Shown: positions 25,331 to 37,932 of the stretch, one piece after another | Layout: the number at the start of each line of letters is the position of its first letter | Position numbering within the stretch: position 1 is the first letter of the stretch | Origin: Pipra filicauda | Taxonomy: Eukaryota; Chordata; Aves; Passeriformes; Pipridae | Length of the DNA: 64,000 nt | Assembly (NCBI RefSeq): GCF_003945595.2 | Contig: NW_024103718.1 | Span: forward strand, 2,046,001-2,110,000 | Direction of reading: 5' to 3' | Notes under the pieces: model-generated | What the model was told of the DNA's origin: nothing | What the model saw: only the letters and a program-made list of their open reading frames with translations | The model's database searches: none | Translations under genes and position numbers: made by a program

Positions 25331-28300
25331 CTGGTGAAGCTGTGTTCAGTGCATGAACTGTGAACTCATGTACTATGGAAAGAGAGATAAGAGCACAAAG
25401 AAAATGTGTTTTTCCTCCATCAGGAATCTGTTTGACAGCGGAGTTTAGGATTTGCTTTTAGAAAGTATTTAGTTCTGCACCAGCATGGTACAAGATAGCT
25501 TCAGCTAATTGCTTTTGGAAGACAAGAGTCAATATGCTAGTAGTTACTGCTGCATGTACTTTTGGCCACCATGAGGAACACAAATGGGTTCTTGCCTCAT
25601 ACATTTAGAAGTTCCTAAAGTTCTTAAAATTGTGAAACTCCCAAATCAGTAGTGATACTTACATTGTCAAAATAAAGAGGAACATGTCCTCATCATTCTC
25701 ACAGAAACAATGTGCTTTCATGTGTTTTAACAGGGTTTTTGAGCTGTTAACTTCACTTTTTTTTCCAATTTTGTTTTTTTGTTATTCCTAGTTGAAGTCT
25801 GAAATAATAGAAATCTTTCTTTAAAAAAATACTATTAACAAGTCAGAGAAAAGAAAATTAAGAAAAGTGGTGCATAATTACCCTAACATAATTGGAGAAC
25901 ACAATAGATATATTGGTTGCAGGTGGCTGACAATAAGATAGCTAAGACAAAGCAAATACTATTAACAAAGTTTCAATTATTAAGTGTTGCATACAAAATT
26001 AATATGTGACAAAAAATCATAAACTAATGAATTTACATGAAAAAACTAAACAGAGTAAGTAACCAAGATGTTGCTGTTTGTGACAAGGCTTTCTCATGTT
26101 TGACTTGGGCTGCCCAATCCAGCGTGAGAGACCATTAGCCATGTTCACAGAGAGGCTGGCAGAGTCCAAAACAGTCTTTCTGAGACTGACGAAAAGCACA
26201 AAAGAGGTCAGCAATGATAAAAGCTTATTTAAATCCACCTGGAAAGTACACATATGATGATAGAACGTTATCTAAAATTAATGCTTTATCTTAATGGTTC
26301 TTGTTCACAGAAATGTGCAAAGCTGTTGACTTTCTCTGCTTCAAAGTCACTTGATGGGTACTTTGCCTTGCTGAAATAGTGTCATTATTGAAATTTATAT
26401 TCTATAGAGCCAACAGCTTGTTCTGTGGAATTTATGAGCGTTTTAGTATCAAATAGGCCGCACTGAAAAAAATTTGGGGGCATCAAAATTTCAGCTGCTT
26501 GGAATGAGTTTTGGCTTGCAAGATTTTTTTGTTCTCTTCCAGCTGATAGACCAAGGTGAATATTTGCAAAATTCATTGCATTACATCTTTCAGTCTGGAC
26601 AAAGCACACTGTAATATAGAACCACCTCAGCTAGCCCATCTCTTGCTGAGCTAGGAAAGGAATGAGTAGAAAACACATCTTAAAGACAAGACGCCAATGA
26701 TGACTGGCAACAGTCCAGACAGCTGTTGCAGAACTTTTGCATGGACTTCGTGCCAAGCAGGTCTGATTACATCACTACCTGACCTGATCTGGTAAGGCTG
26801 AAAGGTACAGTGCTTCCTAGCTTGGGTTTCATGTGGCCTTACTAGAATGGGTAAGACTTACTAGTCTTACTGTATGTTAGTCTGAGTGTTAAGTACCTCT
26901 GTGCTCCATTATAGAGGATAAAGATGCCCCTAGCAACATGTAGTTCTCAAGATTGCTGCTGACCATGTCACAGTATTTACTCTACTTGTTGATATATCAG
27001 GCTGTTAGAAGAACTCATTTGACAGCCCTCAAATTAGTCATAGGGCTCAGAATAAAGACAGCATAGTCTTGTGAGTCTGTAATAAAGCATGATCACACCT
27101 CACTCAATAATTTCCAGGAAGGATAACTTTTAATAATTATTATGAGGTAACACAATTCTCAAGTGCTACTGAAACCCCCATATTTTCTATAAAAATCTAT
27201 GATTAAAAAAAATAACAATGGAATATGTTTCTTTTTTACTAGTGAGATTACTATCAATATCTCATTATTTCTTCTATTTAAAAGATTTTCGACAACTGTA
27301 TGAGGCAATTTGAATCAGCTGAAACATAACATGTGGCCAAATCTCATTAAAAGGGATCATAAAAATAAAAGAAAATCTCCAATATTTGGAAGAGGAAGGC
27401 TAATGCCCAAAATATTTTGAAAAAAAAAGAGATAGATGTGCTTATTGTAGGTATACTTACTTACATTTGTAATTTATTTGTTTGCTTCAGGGTTTACATA
27501 GAATAGATTTTGCATAACTGTTTATAAGGGCTTCATGCATAGTAGAATATTGACAATCATATTTGAAATTAGTATACATTTAGTTTTAGGGATTTTCTTT
27601 CTCAGTAATGGAGTGTTTGCTATTTTCATTATCAACAAAGAAATATTAATGAAAATATTCTTCTGTGACGAACTATGATTGAACCTTCAGTGTCCTTGGT
27701 CCTTTTTTTTCTGATCTTGACTCCTACTTGGAGTAAATCATGGTATTGTCAAGCTGACTGCTATGTAAATGCTAAACCTGTTGATTTTGAGTTAGTATGT
27801 GAAGAGAGTGAAGTTAAGATGCTCTACTTCATTCATTGGAAAACATAAACCTTCAAGTCTAAAAAAAGTTAAAGAGAGACTAAAGTTTTCGTGTATCAGG
27901 AATTTGAGACCCTAAATTTATATATTGTATGAATGGAGAATGAAAAAAATTCCCATGTTTCTAAAAATCAGACTTTGTACCCTGAATTTAATGTGAATTA
28001 TGATTAAAAATAGCAAATACAATAAAACAGAGGTCATGCAGGTTACCAAGTATGATACATACATATAATTTCCTGGATAATTTGGGAAGATATTGTGAGA
28101 AGCAGGTATGAAGAAGGATGTAACTGACTCAGGGATTTACATGGAATGGCAGTTTCTGACCACAATGTTAGAATTCTACTCGTATTTTGCTGAATCTCAA
28201 TGCAGCAAAATTTGAACACTTTTATGTTGCTTTGAATGTCTTAGAAATATTTATATTCAATTGTGTGGCTTATGTTGTCCAGTAATAGCTAATAAAGATG

Positions 28301-28403
28301 AAGAAAGTATTTTTATTTTAGCTTCATAACTTGCTTTGAATTATTACTATGTATTTCAACTGCACTTTTTTGTGTGTACTTAACATAACATTATTTGCGA
28401 GAT
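25331..28403. other. Unique AT-rich noncoding DNA
   Basis: No gene or repeat was recognised. Short A runs occur near 27418 and a few short open frames without motifs are present. 26630-26960 is slightly GC-richer but does not match CR1 or LTR patterns that I know. Confidence 0.6.
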
Positions 28404-28439
28404 CATCATGGCTGGGCTTCGCAAATGAAGATTTGGGAA
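28404..28439 (-). mobile_element. RTE-like LINE 3'-tail relic (36 bp)
   Basis: The reverse complement of these 36 bases matches 17938-17973 at 34 of 36 positions, including the CTTC-TTTGCGAAG hairpin and the AGCCATGATG end. Similarity stops at both sides, so this is either an extremely 5'-truncated LINE insertion or the tail of a non-autonomous element that borrows the RTE 3' end. The two differences are G/A and T/C transitions. It independently marks the 3' terminus of the RTE-like family. Confidence 0.7.
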
Positions 28440-29518
28440 TTCGGGAGATACTTGAACTCAAAGGGAAAGGAATAGAGAGCATCAAGTTGTCTTCAAATTC
28501 ATGCGCAGACTATGTGTATCTTTATCAGTTAAGAACAAAAAATCATTATTTTTGTGTATCTAATTTAGTCTTGTTCTGTGGAGATTCAGGGATACTAGAA
28601 CAGAAAGGACACTTACAGTGAAAATTATTTAAAATCTGTGCTGCAACTATTTTCCCCTCTTCATTTTGTGTTCGAGTGGTGGGCAAAGATTTTTCGCTGC
28701 TCAACTTTGCGGTCCCATAGAAAACATCTACCAAAGCTGCGGGTAAGAAATTGATTAGGTTCTTCTGGTACATGATTTCTCTTCCTTGTTTTAGTCCCAA
28801 GATTAATATCAGAATATATTTATGTGACTAAGAGTTCATACTAATCTAGTGCTTTTGTCTCCTACTTATCTTCCTTTAGTACTTTTATTAGATATTGATG
28901 AATACACTCATGGTCACTTTGTAAAAACAATAATTGAAAAAATTTTATGCATATATATATAGATATACACACTGTATTGTAGAAAATATGTATGTGTGTG
29001 TATGGTCCAATATATTCCTGTAGATCCATAGATGTTCCTTTCTTCAAAGAGCTGATATATACACAGAATATATTTATATATAAGTTACCGCATGTATAGG
29101 AGCATATATGAATACAAACACACACACATCTTCCTTTCCTCACAGGACTGAGGATTTTTCAGTTCTGGAAAGGTAGACAACCCATTCTGTCATTATACAA
29201 CACTGAATTTTTCAGATATGTCCCTGCAGGTATCCAAGTATAAAATGCCTATAGAAGTTACATAGGTGATTTAATACAGTCCTTAGCAATATCAAATGCA
29301 AATATATTATTCACTAAGAAAACCATGATTATATGAGCTACCTGAAATCAGACAGAGCTCAAAGACAAGTTGAGTTTTTCTGCCAATAAGCTTCACAATG
29401 TCAAGCAAATAACAACGAACATACCAGTCAATTTGTATTACCTATTCTACCTGTACCTATTGTACTTTTTACACATTAAAAACTGATTATGTTTTGGTCA
29501 TAAAAACAGGAATCTTGT
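28440..29518. other. Unique AT-rich noncoding DNA
   Basis: No gene was found. It contains AT- and TG-rich low-complexity patches around 28950-29130 (ATATATAT, GTATGTGTGTGT, ACACACACAC). Confidence 0.6.
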
Positions 29519-30320
29519 TGGTCTGCTGTGTACAGGGACACCTTTAGCTAGACCAGGTTTCTCAGAACTACATCCAGCCTGTTCTTGAACACTTTCAGGG
29601 ACTGGGCATCCACAACTTCTCTGAGCAACCTGTTCTAGTGCCTCAAAACACTCACAGTTAATAATTTCTTCCTAATATCTAATCTAAACCTACACTCAGT
29701 TTGAAGCCATTTCCCCTTCTCTTGTCATTACACGTCCTTGTAAAGAGTCCCTTTACATCCTTCTCGTAGGTTCCCTTCAGGTACTGGAAGGCCACAATTA
29801 GGTCACTCCAGAACCTTCTCTTTTCCAGGCTGGAGAAACCAAATTGTCTCAACTTTTCCTCGTAGGAGAGGTTCTCCACCCTCTAATCATCTTGGTGGTC
29901 CTCCTCTGGACTCTCTCCAACAGGTCAATGTCCTTCCTGTGTTGGGGCCCCAGAGCCGGATGCAGTGCTTCAGGTGGGGTCTCACGAGAGCAGACTAGAA
30001 GGGCAGAATCATGTCTCTCGACCTGCTGGCCATGCTGCTTTTTGGTGCAGACCAGGATACTGTTGGCTTCCTGGGCTATGAGTGCACATTGCCAGCTCAT
30101 TCACAGCATCTCAACCACCAGCTGCTAGTCCTTCTCAGCAGGACTGCTCTCGATCTGTTCATCCCCCAACCTGTATTGATACCACGGGTTGCCCCAACCC
30201 AGGTGCAGAATCTTGCACTTGTTCTTGTTAAACGTCATGAGATTCCATTCAGTCCACTTCTTGAGTTTGTCCAAGTCCCTCTGGATGGTATTCTGTCCTT
30301 CAGGTGCATCAGCAAGCACC
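29519..30320 (-). mobile_element. CR1 LINE fragment, minus strand, both ends truncated
   Basis: Read on the minus strand, this covers the late part of CR1 ORF2 and most of the 3' untranslated region. Recognisable peptides in order are [80 protein letters not shown] and EEKLRQFGFSSLEKRR. They are spread over different frames with intervening stops. The RT catalytic core is missing because the copy is 5'-truncated at about 30320 (after GTCCTTCAGGTGCATCAGC). The last 50-60 bases of the normal CR1 3' end, including the ATTCTATGATTCT tail, are absent at the left edge, which begins near CAGGGACACCTTTAGCTAG. Either it was deleted or the tail decayed. Confidence 0.92.
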
Positions 30321-32254
30321 CAAAGTGCACTTTCCAGAAGACTTGTTGAAAGAAGTCCAGCTCATGTACTTCAAGCCACGATGAGAATCAAAACCCAACA
30401 GGGTACACCTACATAGCATCTTCCTTTGAATCAGGTGTACAATTTGGAAACATATTCCAGAGCTGTTTCCCCTCACTGCTCTTTGCTTCTTATCACAGGG
30501 AAATCTTAGAAAGCAAAAAGTGGATCCTTTGTATAAAACTAAATTGAAAGGTGCATGGTAGACTGCAGCTGAAGACCAGACTATTTCAAAGTCACTCTGT
30601 ACTGTATTGGGTCCTCAGCATTCTGTTTAATTTCACAGAATGGTTCCTATTCCACTGTGCTCTTTGCTCACCGTGGATGTTTGGAAGGCTTGCTTCTGGC
30701 ATTCACTCCTGACACAGGCTGAGCTGCTGATGTCAATATATTCATAGAAGATAAAGTCTGTTTGGTTTGAATTGCAATAAATCACAACGAAATATTATTA
30801 AAATAACTAAAACAATTCTAAAAAAGAAGATAGAACAGTTTTTGATACCAATGATGTCTTTAAAATTATAGGCCAAAAAACATATTTCTTCTGTTTCTCA
30901 TCATGTTTTTAATGATATATTCACTGTTGCTGACAATATTATTTCTACTGATTCTAAATATGAACTAGCTGAAGAACAGAATTTGACCTTGGGCTGTAGA
31001 AGAGAGTTGTGAATGGGGAAATATGTCAGCAGCATGCCTAAAAATAAGAAAGGAAATAGAATACAGAATTTTCAAGCAACAAGGACTGAGGTGTATAAGT
31101 ATCTATGAAAATGAATGAGCAAGAGTTTTCTAAACAGTGGCAAAAGTGAATTAAAAATAATGAGGAAAAGAAATTGACTAAATGGTTGATAATGAGAAAA
31201 TTCTGCGTAATAATTATTGTTCAGGAGGAGGAATGCAAGACAAAAGTAAAGTAGCTTTACATGGAGTCCAGAACTTGATCCAAAGCCTTTGATGACAGCA
31301 GGAAGCCACTGGCTTCCATAGACTTTTTGGCAGCCTTGCACTGTACCCTCAGTGGGAGAAATCTGGCACATCTCTCAGTTGCTCTATAATTCAGTTGCAG
31401 TCTTACAATACTGCTTCACCAGTTCATTCCTTTACCCATCTTCCTAAATTAATCTCATGACAATTCGTTTTATAGACTCTTTCTGACCTCTCTAATCATG
31501 ATGGTGCTTGTAATCTAAATTATGATTTGAATAAGATTCCCCTGTATTTGTCTTTCCTCCCCAGAGAAGAGAACATTTGCCAGGGTCAGTAATAAAAAAG
31601 AGTAACTTACTGGGGAAAGTGATTTCTATAATATCATAGATGTATCAGTGAATTAATGAACATTTTTTAACTAACCCTTTTGGCTATAGACTGTTACATT
31701 CCAGTCCATCTAACTTTTTGCTTCACATCCTGTCTCGTAAGCTAAACATTTTCCTCCTGCCTGGCTTTTCTACCCTTAACTAAATCATCTTCTTTTTATT
31801 TTTTTCCAGAAATGTTGGGTCCTCAAGGAATACCCAAACTACAGGGAGCAATAATGTCTTCAGGTTGTCAGAGAAAGAGCTGGAGTTGTTCAGCAGAAGT
31901 GGCAGAAGAGCCAGGAATGTTGCTATGCTGTGAGATCCACAGCTGAGAGTTCACAGGGACCTACCGGGATACCCTGACAGCTGCCTTAGCTCTCCATCAG
32001 TCCTGATAGGTGTAGCCTGTGCTCCCATAGGATCTGGGCAAAGCTGGGCAGCCCTTCAACTGGCTTGGTGTTCATCCATGTCATCACTCTTGGCTGCAGG
32101 AAAACTACACAGCAAAACAGTAATGCAGGAAACACCCACATAATTTTAATAATCTGATAATTTTAGAGAAATGGAGGCTTTGCTAAAGCTGAAAATATCA
32201 GCCTGATGGTGGTCCATCGGTAAAACTACAAAGCTGAGAAGTGTAAAAGATTTA

Positions 32255-32365
32255 AACCAAACCAATCAAAAACAACCCACAAAATCCCCAAAACATAAAA
32301 AAGCTAATCAAAGCAAAAAACCCCCACACAAACAAACCAGCAAAAAAACCCCCCAAACCCTCAGC
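32255..32365. repeat. A/C-rich low-complexity tract
   Basis: The plus strand is almost only A and C, with runs such as AAAAAACCCCCACACAAAC and AAAAAAACCCCCCAAACCC. It looks like a decayed poly-A or A/C simple repeat. No flanking LINE or LTR was recognised. Confidence 0.7.
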
Positions 32366-35300
32366 CACAACTTCATTTAATATTATTTAAAACAAGGTAT
32401 AGGAAGCTTTTCACAGTGACTCCTTTGTCCTCAGTATTTTGTAAAATGAAGTGTTTCTATAATGAACGCTTTTAGAAGAAGAAGTACATATTAGAACAAA
32501 AGATGAGATTTGGATTTAAATAAGATTGACTTAATTTGAAAAACAGGATACATTATTTTTGACATGGAATTTCGAATGTGAAAGATCAATACCACATTAC
32601 AATGTTGCTTCTTCCTGATGGTACTGGTTTTATCTGTTCCGACTGACTTTTAAGACTAAATCATAAATGAAAACACAATTTTCCCCACTAAGTTTCTTGT
32701 GTTATCTCCTGATCTGTAACTAGTTCTGTTTACAAAAGAAAGCAAAAAAAAATGACCAAAACCACTGCATGATTCTGTGTTCTTACAGAGAGCATTTTGA
32801 ACACATGCAAAATAAGATGTGTAAATCAATAGCTGCTAAGTGAATCATCCACTTCAAATAACTGGTACTGAGGGACAATCACCATAACACAAAATTTTAG
32901 GTGAAGGAAGAAACGAGCAGGACAGCAGAAACACAACTGTTATGCTGGTTTACTTTTAAAAATTAATTCGATACAGAGATTTCAAACTTGACAGGTAAAG
33001 ATGTGAGTGAAATCCAAGCAATCAGAATGAGAGAACAAATAAAGTTGTAAGAACATGGCCAGTGACAGTTAAAAAATCTGTATGTGTATCACAGAAGAGT
33101 AGTCATTGTAAACTAATAGACATGCATAAGATAAGTAGGTACTATAAATTAGAAACAGGAAAAGTATTTCTTTTTAGGCTTTTGTATGCCAGAGAGGACT
33201 TTAACATCTTTGTTTCTCTTATAATGAACATAGTTTCTGACACTTTACCCTTTTCTTCTTTTTTATGTTGTTCTGCTTCACTCTTTTTTGAGAAATTGCA
33301 CTAAACTTAATAGTACTGCTTGCCTGTATAAAGTGAATAAACTTACTTTTTTTTTTTTTTTGTGTTTCTTGAAAATGTAACCTCAGCTTGTAATATAGTT
33401 TATACATAGAGGTAATGTAAATAACTTTTTTTTAATCATTTGAAAGGAAAAATCCCAAAAAACTTGTGGTTTACTGGTCACAGAGATAAATTTATTTGGA
33501 CTTTTAAATATCAGATTATTGCAAAACAGATTTATATCAGCTCAAGTTGAGAAGCAGCTCAGGCTTATAAAAGAAAGAGAAAAACAACATCCTGCAGTGG
33601 TCTCTGAGAATACAAACACAAATTGTTCTAGAACTGCTCCTCTTAATTGTCTCAGATGTCTTCATAAACCACAGTACTGTAAAGGAAGAACTATTGACTT
33701 GTGACATTTATAAGTTAAATGGAAACAGTTCATTGTTTTCCCTGTCAGAGCCATAAATGAGAAAATGAGACAGGAGAAAAATGCAGTAAGATCCTGACAA
33801 CCTGTATTTCTCTTTCCTTCTCTCTGATCTCAAGACAGTTCCCTAAATTATAGCTGCACAGGTGATATCTAAAGTAAAACAAGCACAGGGACACAAAAAT
33901 TACTGAAAGTTGCTCTCAATCTTTGTTACTGCTTCCTTCTAAAAAAAAGCATGTCAGAAAGAGAACAGAATTCTAGTGTTTTGGAAAAAACTAGGTGGCA
34001 TGGTTTCTTGGAGTCCATCATTCTCAGTAAAAAGGTAGAAAAATACGACCTCTGGAAATCCTACAGATTCAGAGTACTATAATAAAGAAAGCTGTTTTTA
34101 AGCAAGTCTTCAGTTGAAAATAGATAAAAATTAACTAGTCTGGTAGTGTGTAAATTTGAACAGCTAAACGAGTAATAAAAAAAACTTGGAGACATTCTGC
34201 CAAGTAAATACATTGGATACATTGCAGTCTGTTATGGGGTAGACAGTCATTTGACTTGTTTGGTCAGTTACAAGTTAATTGCAGGAATGGGACATGCTAT
34301 CAAATAAAATTAGTACTGGTCTGTTAGGCACATCAAAACAAAAGGACTCAATTAGTTGTCATTGTGATTTCCAACCAACATTTTAAGTATATTTATTGCA
34401 TTTTTGGGATAAAAATCAGAATTCTGATTAGATGCATCCTTTAGTAAATTATCAAATAATGTCATATTTACATATAAATGTTTTAAAGCCTCAAAATTTT
34501 GCTTGTGGTTTTTGCTCCACTGACTGATGACGATAATTGATTTTAACAAGACTTCTCACTAAATGAGGCATTTTCAGCATGCAGAAAAGAAAGAACTAAT
34601 TCCCCAACCAAGCTCTGAAATACATATAAAAATTGAAGAAAGGTAAAGGAGATGCAAATACCACCTAACATTATTGCCTATAATGCTTGAATCAGATGAT
34701 TCAGAAGCATTTACTCTATATTTATTAGTTTTGAATTTACTTCCATTTGAATTCCCCAGCCATTGTCCCTTGCACAGTTCTGGACAACATCTCCAATGAG
34801 TTTTTTTTTGTGTCTGCCATTTCTGCTGTTTTGGCTGTTTATTCCCTTTCTTTGCCCATTTGTTGTAACACGTATGAAGAAGAAGAAGGTAATTATACAT
34901 GAAAAATGGATATACAAGAGAATACAAACAGACTTATAGCTTGTGGAGTGGAAGGATTTTTTCCTATCAATACTTATGGCCTTAGTAGTAAATAGATTTA
35001 AGCAGCCCAGCATGTAAATATAGGTTCACATATGTCTTGCATCCAGTAAACTGGATGAGGAAAACCAAAAAGCATCAGAGGATTACACGTACATGTGTGT
35101 ACACAGAAATAATACCAAAAATTGCTGTTTATTCTATTATTGACAATAAATAAAATGTATTAAAGTGTCCTTAATTTTTCTCTAGTATCAAAGAAAAAAT
35201 CTAGAGGATCTGGTTAAAAGATTCAACCTGCTAAATGTGCTTAAATCTTTCTGTGACCCAGGGCTTCCATGTGTGCTCAAGATTGCATGCCCTTGCAATA

Positions 35301-35504
35301 GAGATAATAATTTCCTTCTACTCGAGTGAAGTACATTAAAGCTCTTAGCACATTTGAACTTAAAGCGTGAGTCTACATTTTAGCTGAACAGAGAAACAGT
35401 GAGTTTAAAAGGAAGCAATGACCAGAAAAGTGCATGTTGAACTGTCTGAATAATTTTTTTTCTTTTGTTATCTCAACCACACAGTTATCACCACCCCACT
35501 ATTG

Positions 35505-35580
35505 CCCACCAAAACCAACCAACCAACCAAAGAAACAAAAAACCAAAAACGCAATCAAAAAATCAACACAGAAAACCTGA
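35505..35580. repeat. A/C-rich low-complexity tract, CCAA repeats
   Basis: Short (CCAA)n-like repeats (AACCAACCAACCAA) merge into an A-rich stretch with scattered C. The local open frame rich in Gln, Asn, Lys and Pro is an artefact of this composition. Confidence 0.7.
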
Positions 35581-35995
35581 CATATCAAAACCAGTCTATC
35601 AATACAAAATTCCATTTAGTTATAGAATGTACAGTGCACTGGGTTTTATTTCAAATGAATAGATGAAGGACAACTCACTTCAGTTTTTCATTTAAGGCAT
35701 GCAACTGCAATCCATGCTGGCACTTAACACTGAAGAAGCATCACTGAATTAGTAGAATTACCTGATTGAATGCTATTCACAGCATGAATGAGGATTGTAG
35801 AATAATTTTAATCTTGTTGGAATGACCAAGTGGTTCAGTCAAGTTACTGAAAAAGATTTCATATAAATTAATACTCTGGTGTTTCAAACATAAACTTTTT
35901 ATATCTCACCCCCTCTCTCATGTTCCCTTCTTCAAATCAATAAGTAGTATATGCAAAGGTTTAAAAGGGTCATGAAATTCTCATGTATTACATAA

Positions 35996-36000
35996 ATAGC
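35996..36000. repeat. Target-site duplication ATAGC (left copy)
   Basis: ATAGC directly precedes the LTR start TGTCTTGGTTTG at 36001. The identical pentamer directly follows the opposite LTR end at 38743-38747. A 5-bp duplication is usual for several avian endogenous retroviruses. Chance identity of a pentamer at a predefined position is about 1 in 1000. Confidence 0.65.
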
Positions 36001-37030
36001 TGTCTTGGTTTGAGACAATTTGAACAGGCAGAAATTTTGGACAGAAGTCTCCTCTCTTGGATTTAGACCCTTGGTTTCTCCAATAGAGAGAGAGACCAAA
36101 TAGACCCAAATGTAAGTGAAAAAAAACCTCTTTACCAAGAAGAATGCTGATAACAACACCGATAAAACGGTTAAATGAACTGACGAGGAGAAACTTCCCA
36201 AACCCCTCGCACCAAACCACACTCAATGACAAAACACATGGACACAGGAGAGAGACAACAAGATGGCAACCCTTCTACATGGTTTGCCTCCCCTAAGGCT
36301 GGAAAACCCAGCAGGATCAGTTGGAGAGTCAGCACTGGCAGGAAACAATGGATGGCTGGGATTTGATACTGGCAGATACTTGCCTGGCTCTGAAATGAGG
36401 CTACAGTGTTCATACAGGTAGTCGGAGCAGGGCTGCAGATCGTCCAGGTGACTGGAAGGACCAGGAAGACACCCACTGGATCCAGAGATGATACTTGGTT
36501 GATGCAGTTCTAATGATCATTGGTCAAAGTGGTGGTCACAGTCCAGATCCATCGAGGTGGCGGTGGAAGCCCCGGATGCTGAGGGAAGTTCCCAAAATGT
36601 TCAGATTCAGTTGGGAGCGCCTCCAGTACCTCCCCTGGGATGGGGAGTTTTACACTGGATGATGCAATACTGTCAGTCATGGATACTTCGTGAGTCTTTG
36701 ACCCTTTCTAAGATGTTGCAACTCTCTCTTATGTCAGTACAGTGAATCCATTATGGCCCATTATGGTTCATCAACAAGAGATCACAGAATCGTAGAATCA
36801 TAGAATCAACTGGGTTGGAAGGGACCTCTGAGATCATCAAGTCCAACCCTTGATCCACTACCGCTGCCACATGTGCACTAAGTGCCACATCCAGTCTTAT
36901 CTTGAAAACCTCCAGGGACAGAGAATCCACCACTTCTGGGCAGCCCATTCCAATGCCTGATTACCCTCTCTGTAAAGAAATTCTTTCTAATATCTAACCT
37001 AAACCTCCCCTGGCACAGCTTAAGACCATG

Positions 37031-37118
37031 CACTCTTGTCTTGTTGAGAGTTGCCTGGGAAAAGAGACCAACCGCACTCTTGTCTTGTTGAGAGTTGCCT
37101 GGGAAAAGAGACCAACCC
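37031..37118. repeat. 44-bp perfect tandem duplication inside CR1
   Basis: The unit beginning CACTCTTGTCTTGTTGAG at 37031 is repeated from 37075. The two copies are identical up to the last base or two. CR1 normally has one copy, so this is a slippage duplication after or during insertion. Near-identity of the copies suggests it is recent relative to the divergence of the element. Confidence 0.92.
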
Positions 37119-37909
37119 CCACCTGGCTACAGCCTCCTTTCAGGGAGCTGGAGAGAGTGATGAGGTCTCCCCTGAGCCTCCTCTTCTCCAGGCCAAACAA
37201 CCCCAGTTGCCTCAGTCTCTCCTCATAGGACTTGTGCTCAAGTCCCTTCACCAGCCTCGTTGCTCTGCTCTGGACCTTCTTCAGGACTTCAATATCCTTT
37301 CTGAACTGAGGGGCCCAGAACTGGTCACAGTACTCCAGGTGTGGCCTCACCAGCGCTGAGTACAGGGGAAGAATCACTTCCCTGGTCCTGTTGGCCACAC
37401 TGTTCTTGATCTAGGCCAGGATGCCATTGGCCTTCTTGGCCACCTGGGCACACTGCTGACTCATGTTCAGCTTCTTGTCAATCCAAATTCCCAGGTCCCT
37501 TTCTGCCTGGCTGCTCTCAAACCACTCTGTCCCCAGCCTGTAGCACTGCAGGGTGTTGTTGTGGCCAAAGTGCAGGACCTGGCACTTGGCCTTGTTGAAC
37601 CTCATCCCATTGGAATCAGCCTATCTCTCCAACCTATCCAGGTCCCTCTGCAGAGCCCTCCTGCCTTCCAGCTGATCGACACTCCCCCCCAACTCGATGT
37701 CATCTGCAAATTTGCTGATGATGGACTCAATCCCCTCATCTAAATCATCAGTAAAGATATTAAACAGAACTGGGCCCAACACTGATCCCTGGGGGACACC
37801 ACTAGTGACTGGCCGCCAACTGGATGCAGCCCCGTTCACCACCACTCTCTGGGCCCGGCCCTCCAGCCAGTTCCTAACTCAGCAGAGAGTGCCCCTGTCC
37901 AAGCTGTGG

Positions 37910-37932
37910 GCTGGTAGCTGTGGGCTACCAGC
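37910..37932. repeat. 9-bp-arm hairpin within CR1 RT region
   Basis: GCTGGTAGC (37910-37918) and GCTACCAGC (37924-37932) pair exactly around TGTGG. A direct repeat of GCTGTGGGCT (37903-37912 and 37917-37926) overlaps it. This is best explained by a 14-base duplication in this copy followed by a small inversion-like change relative to the usual CR1 sequence. The T run after it is not a terminator. Confidence 0.7.

Larger units (their letters stand above)
30321..35995. other. Unique AT-rich noncoding DNA
   Basis: No gene was recognised. A GC-moderate stretch at 31900-32100 has no match to families I know. A/C-rich low-complexity tracts at 32255-32365 and 35500-35580 and a 15-base T run at 33347-33361 are listed or noted separately. 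Open frames up to 117 codons (34574-34927, minus) lack domain signals. Confidence 0.6.

Noticed and set aside
29844..30416. Plus-strand open frames of 75-112 codons
   Set aside because: They are complements of the minus-strand CR1 ORF2 and 3' region, and the real reading is on the other strand.
30630..30660. TTCACAGAATGGTTCC resembling the start of a CR1 tail
   Set aside because: The bases after it do not follow the CR1 3' end, so the match is too short to support an element.
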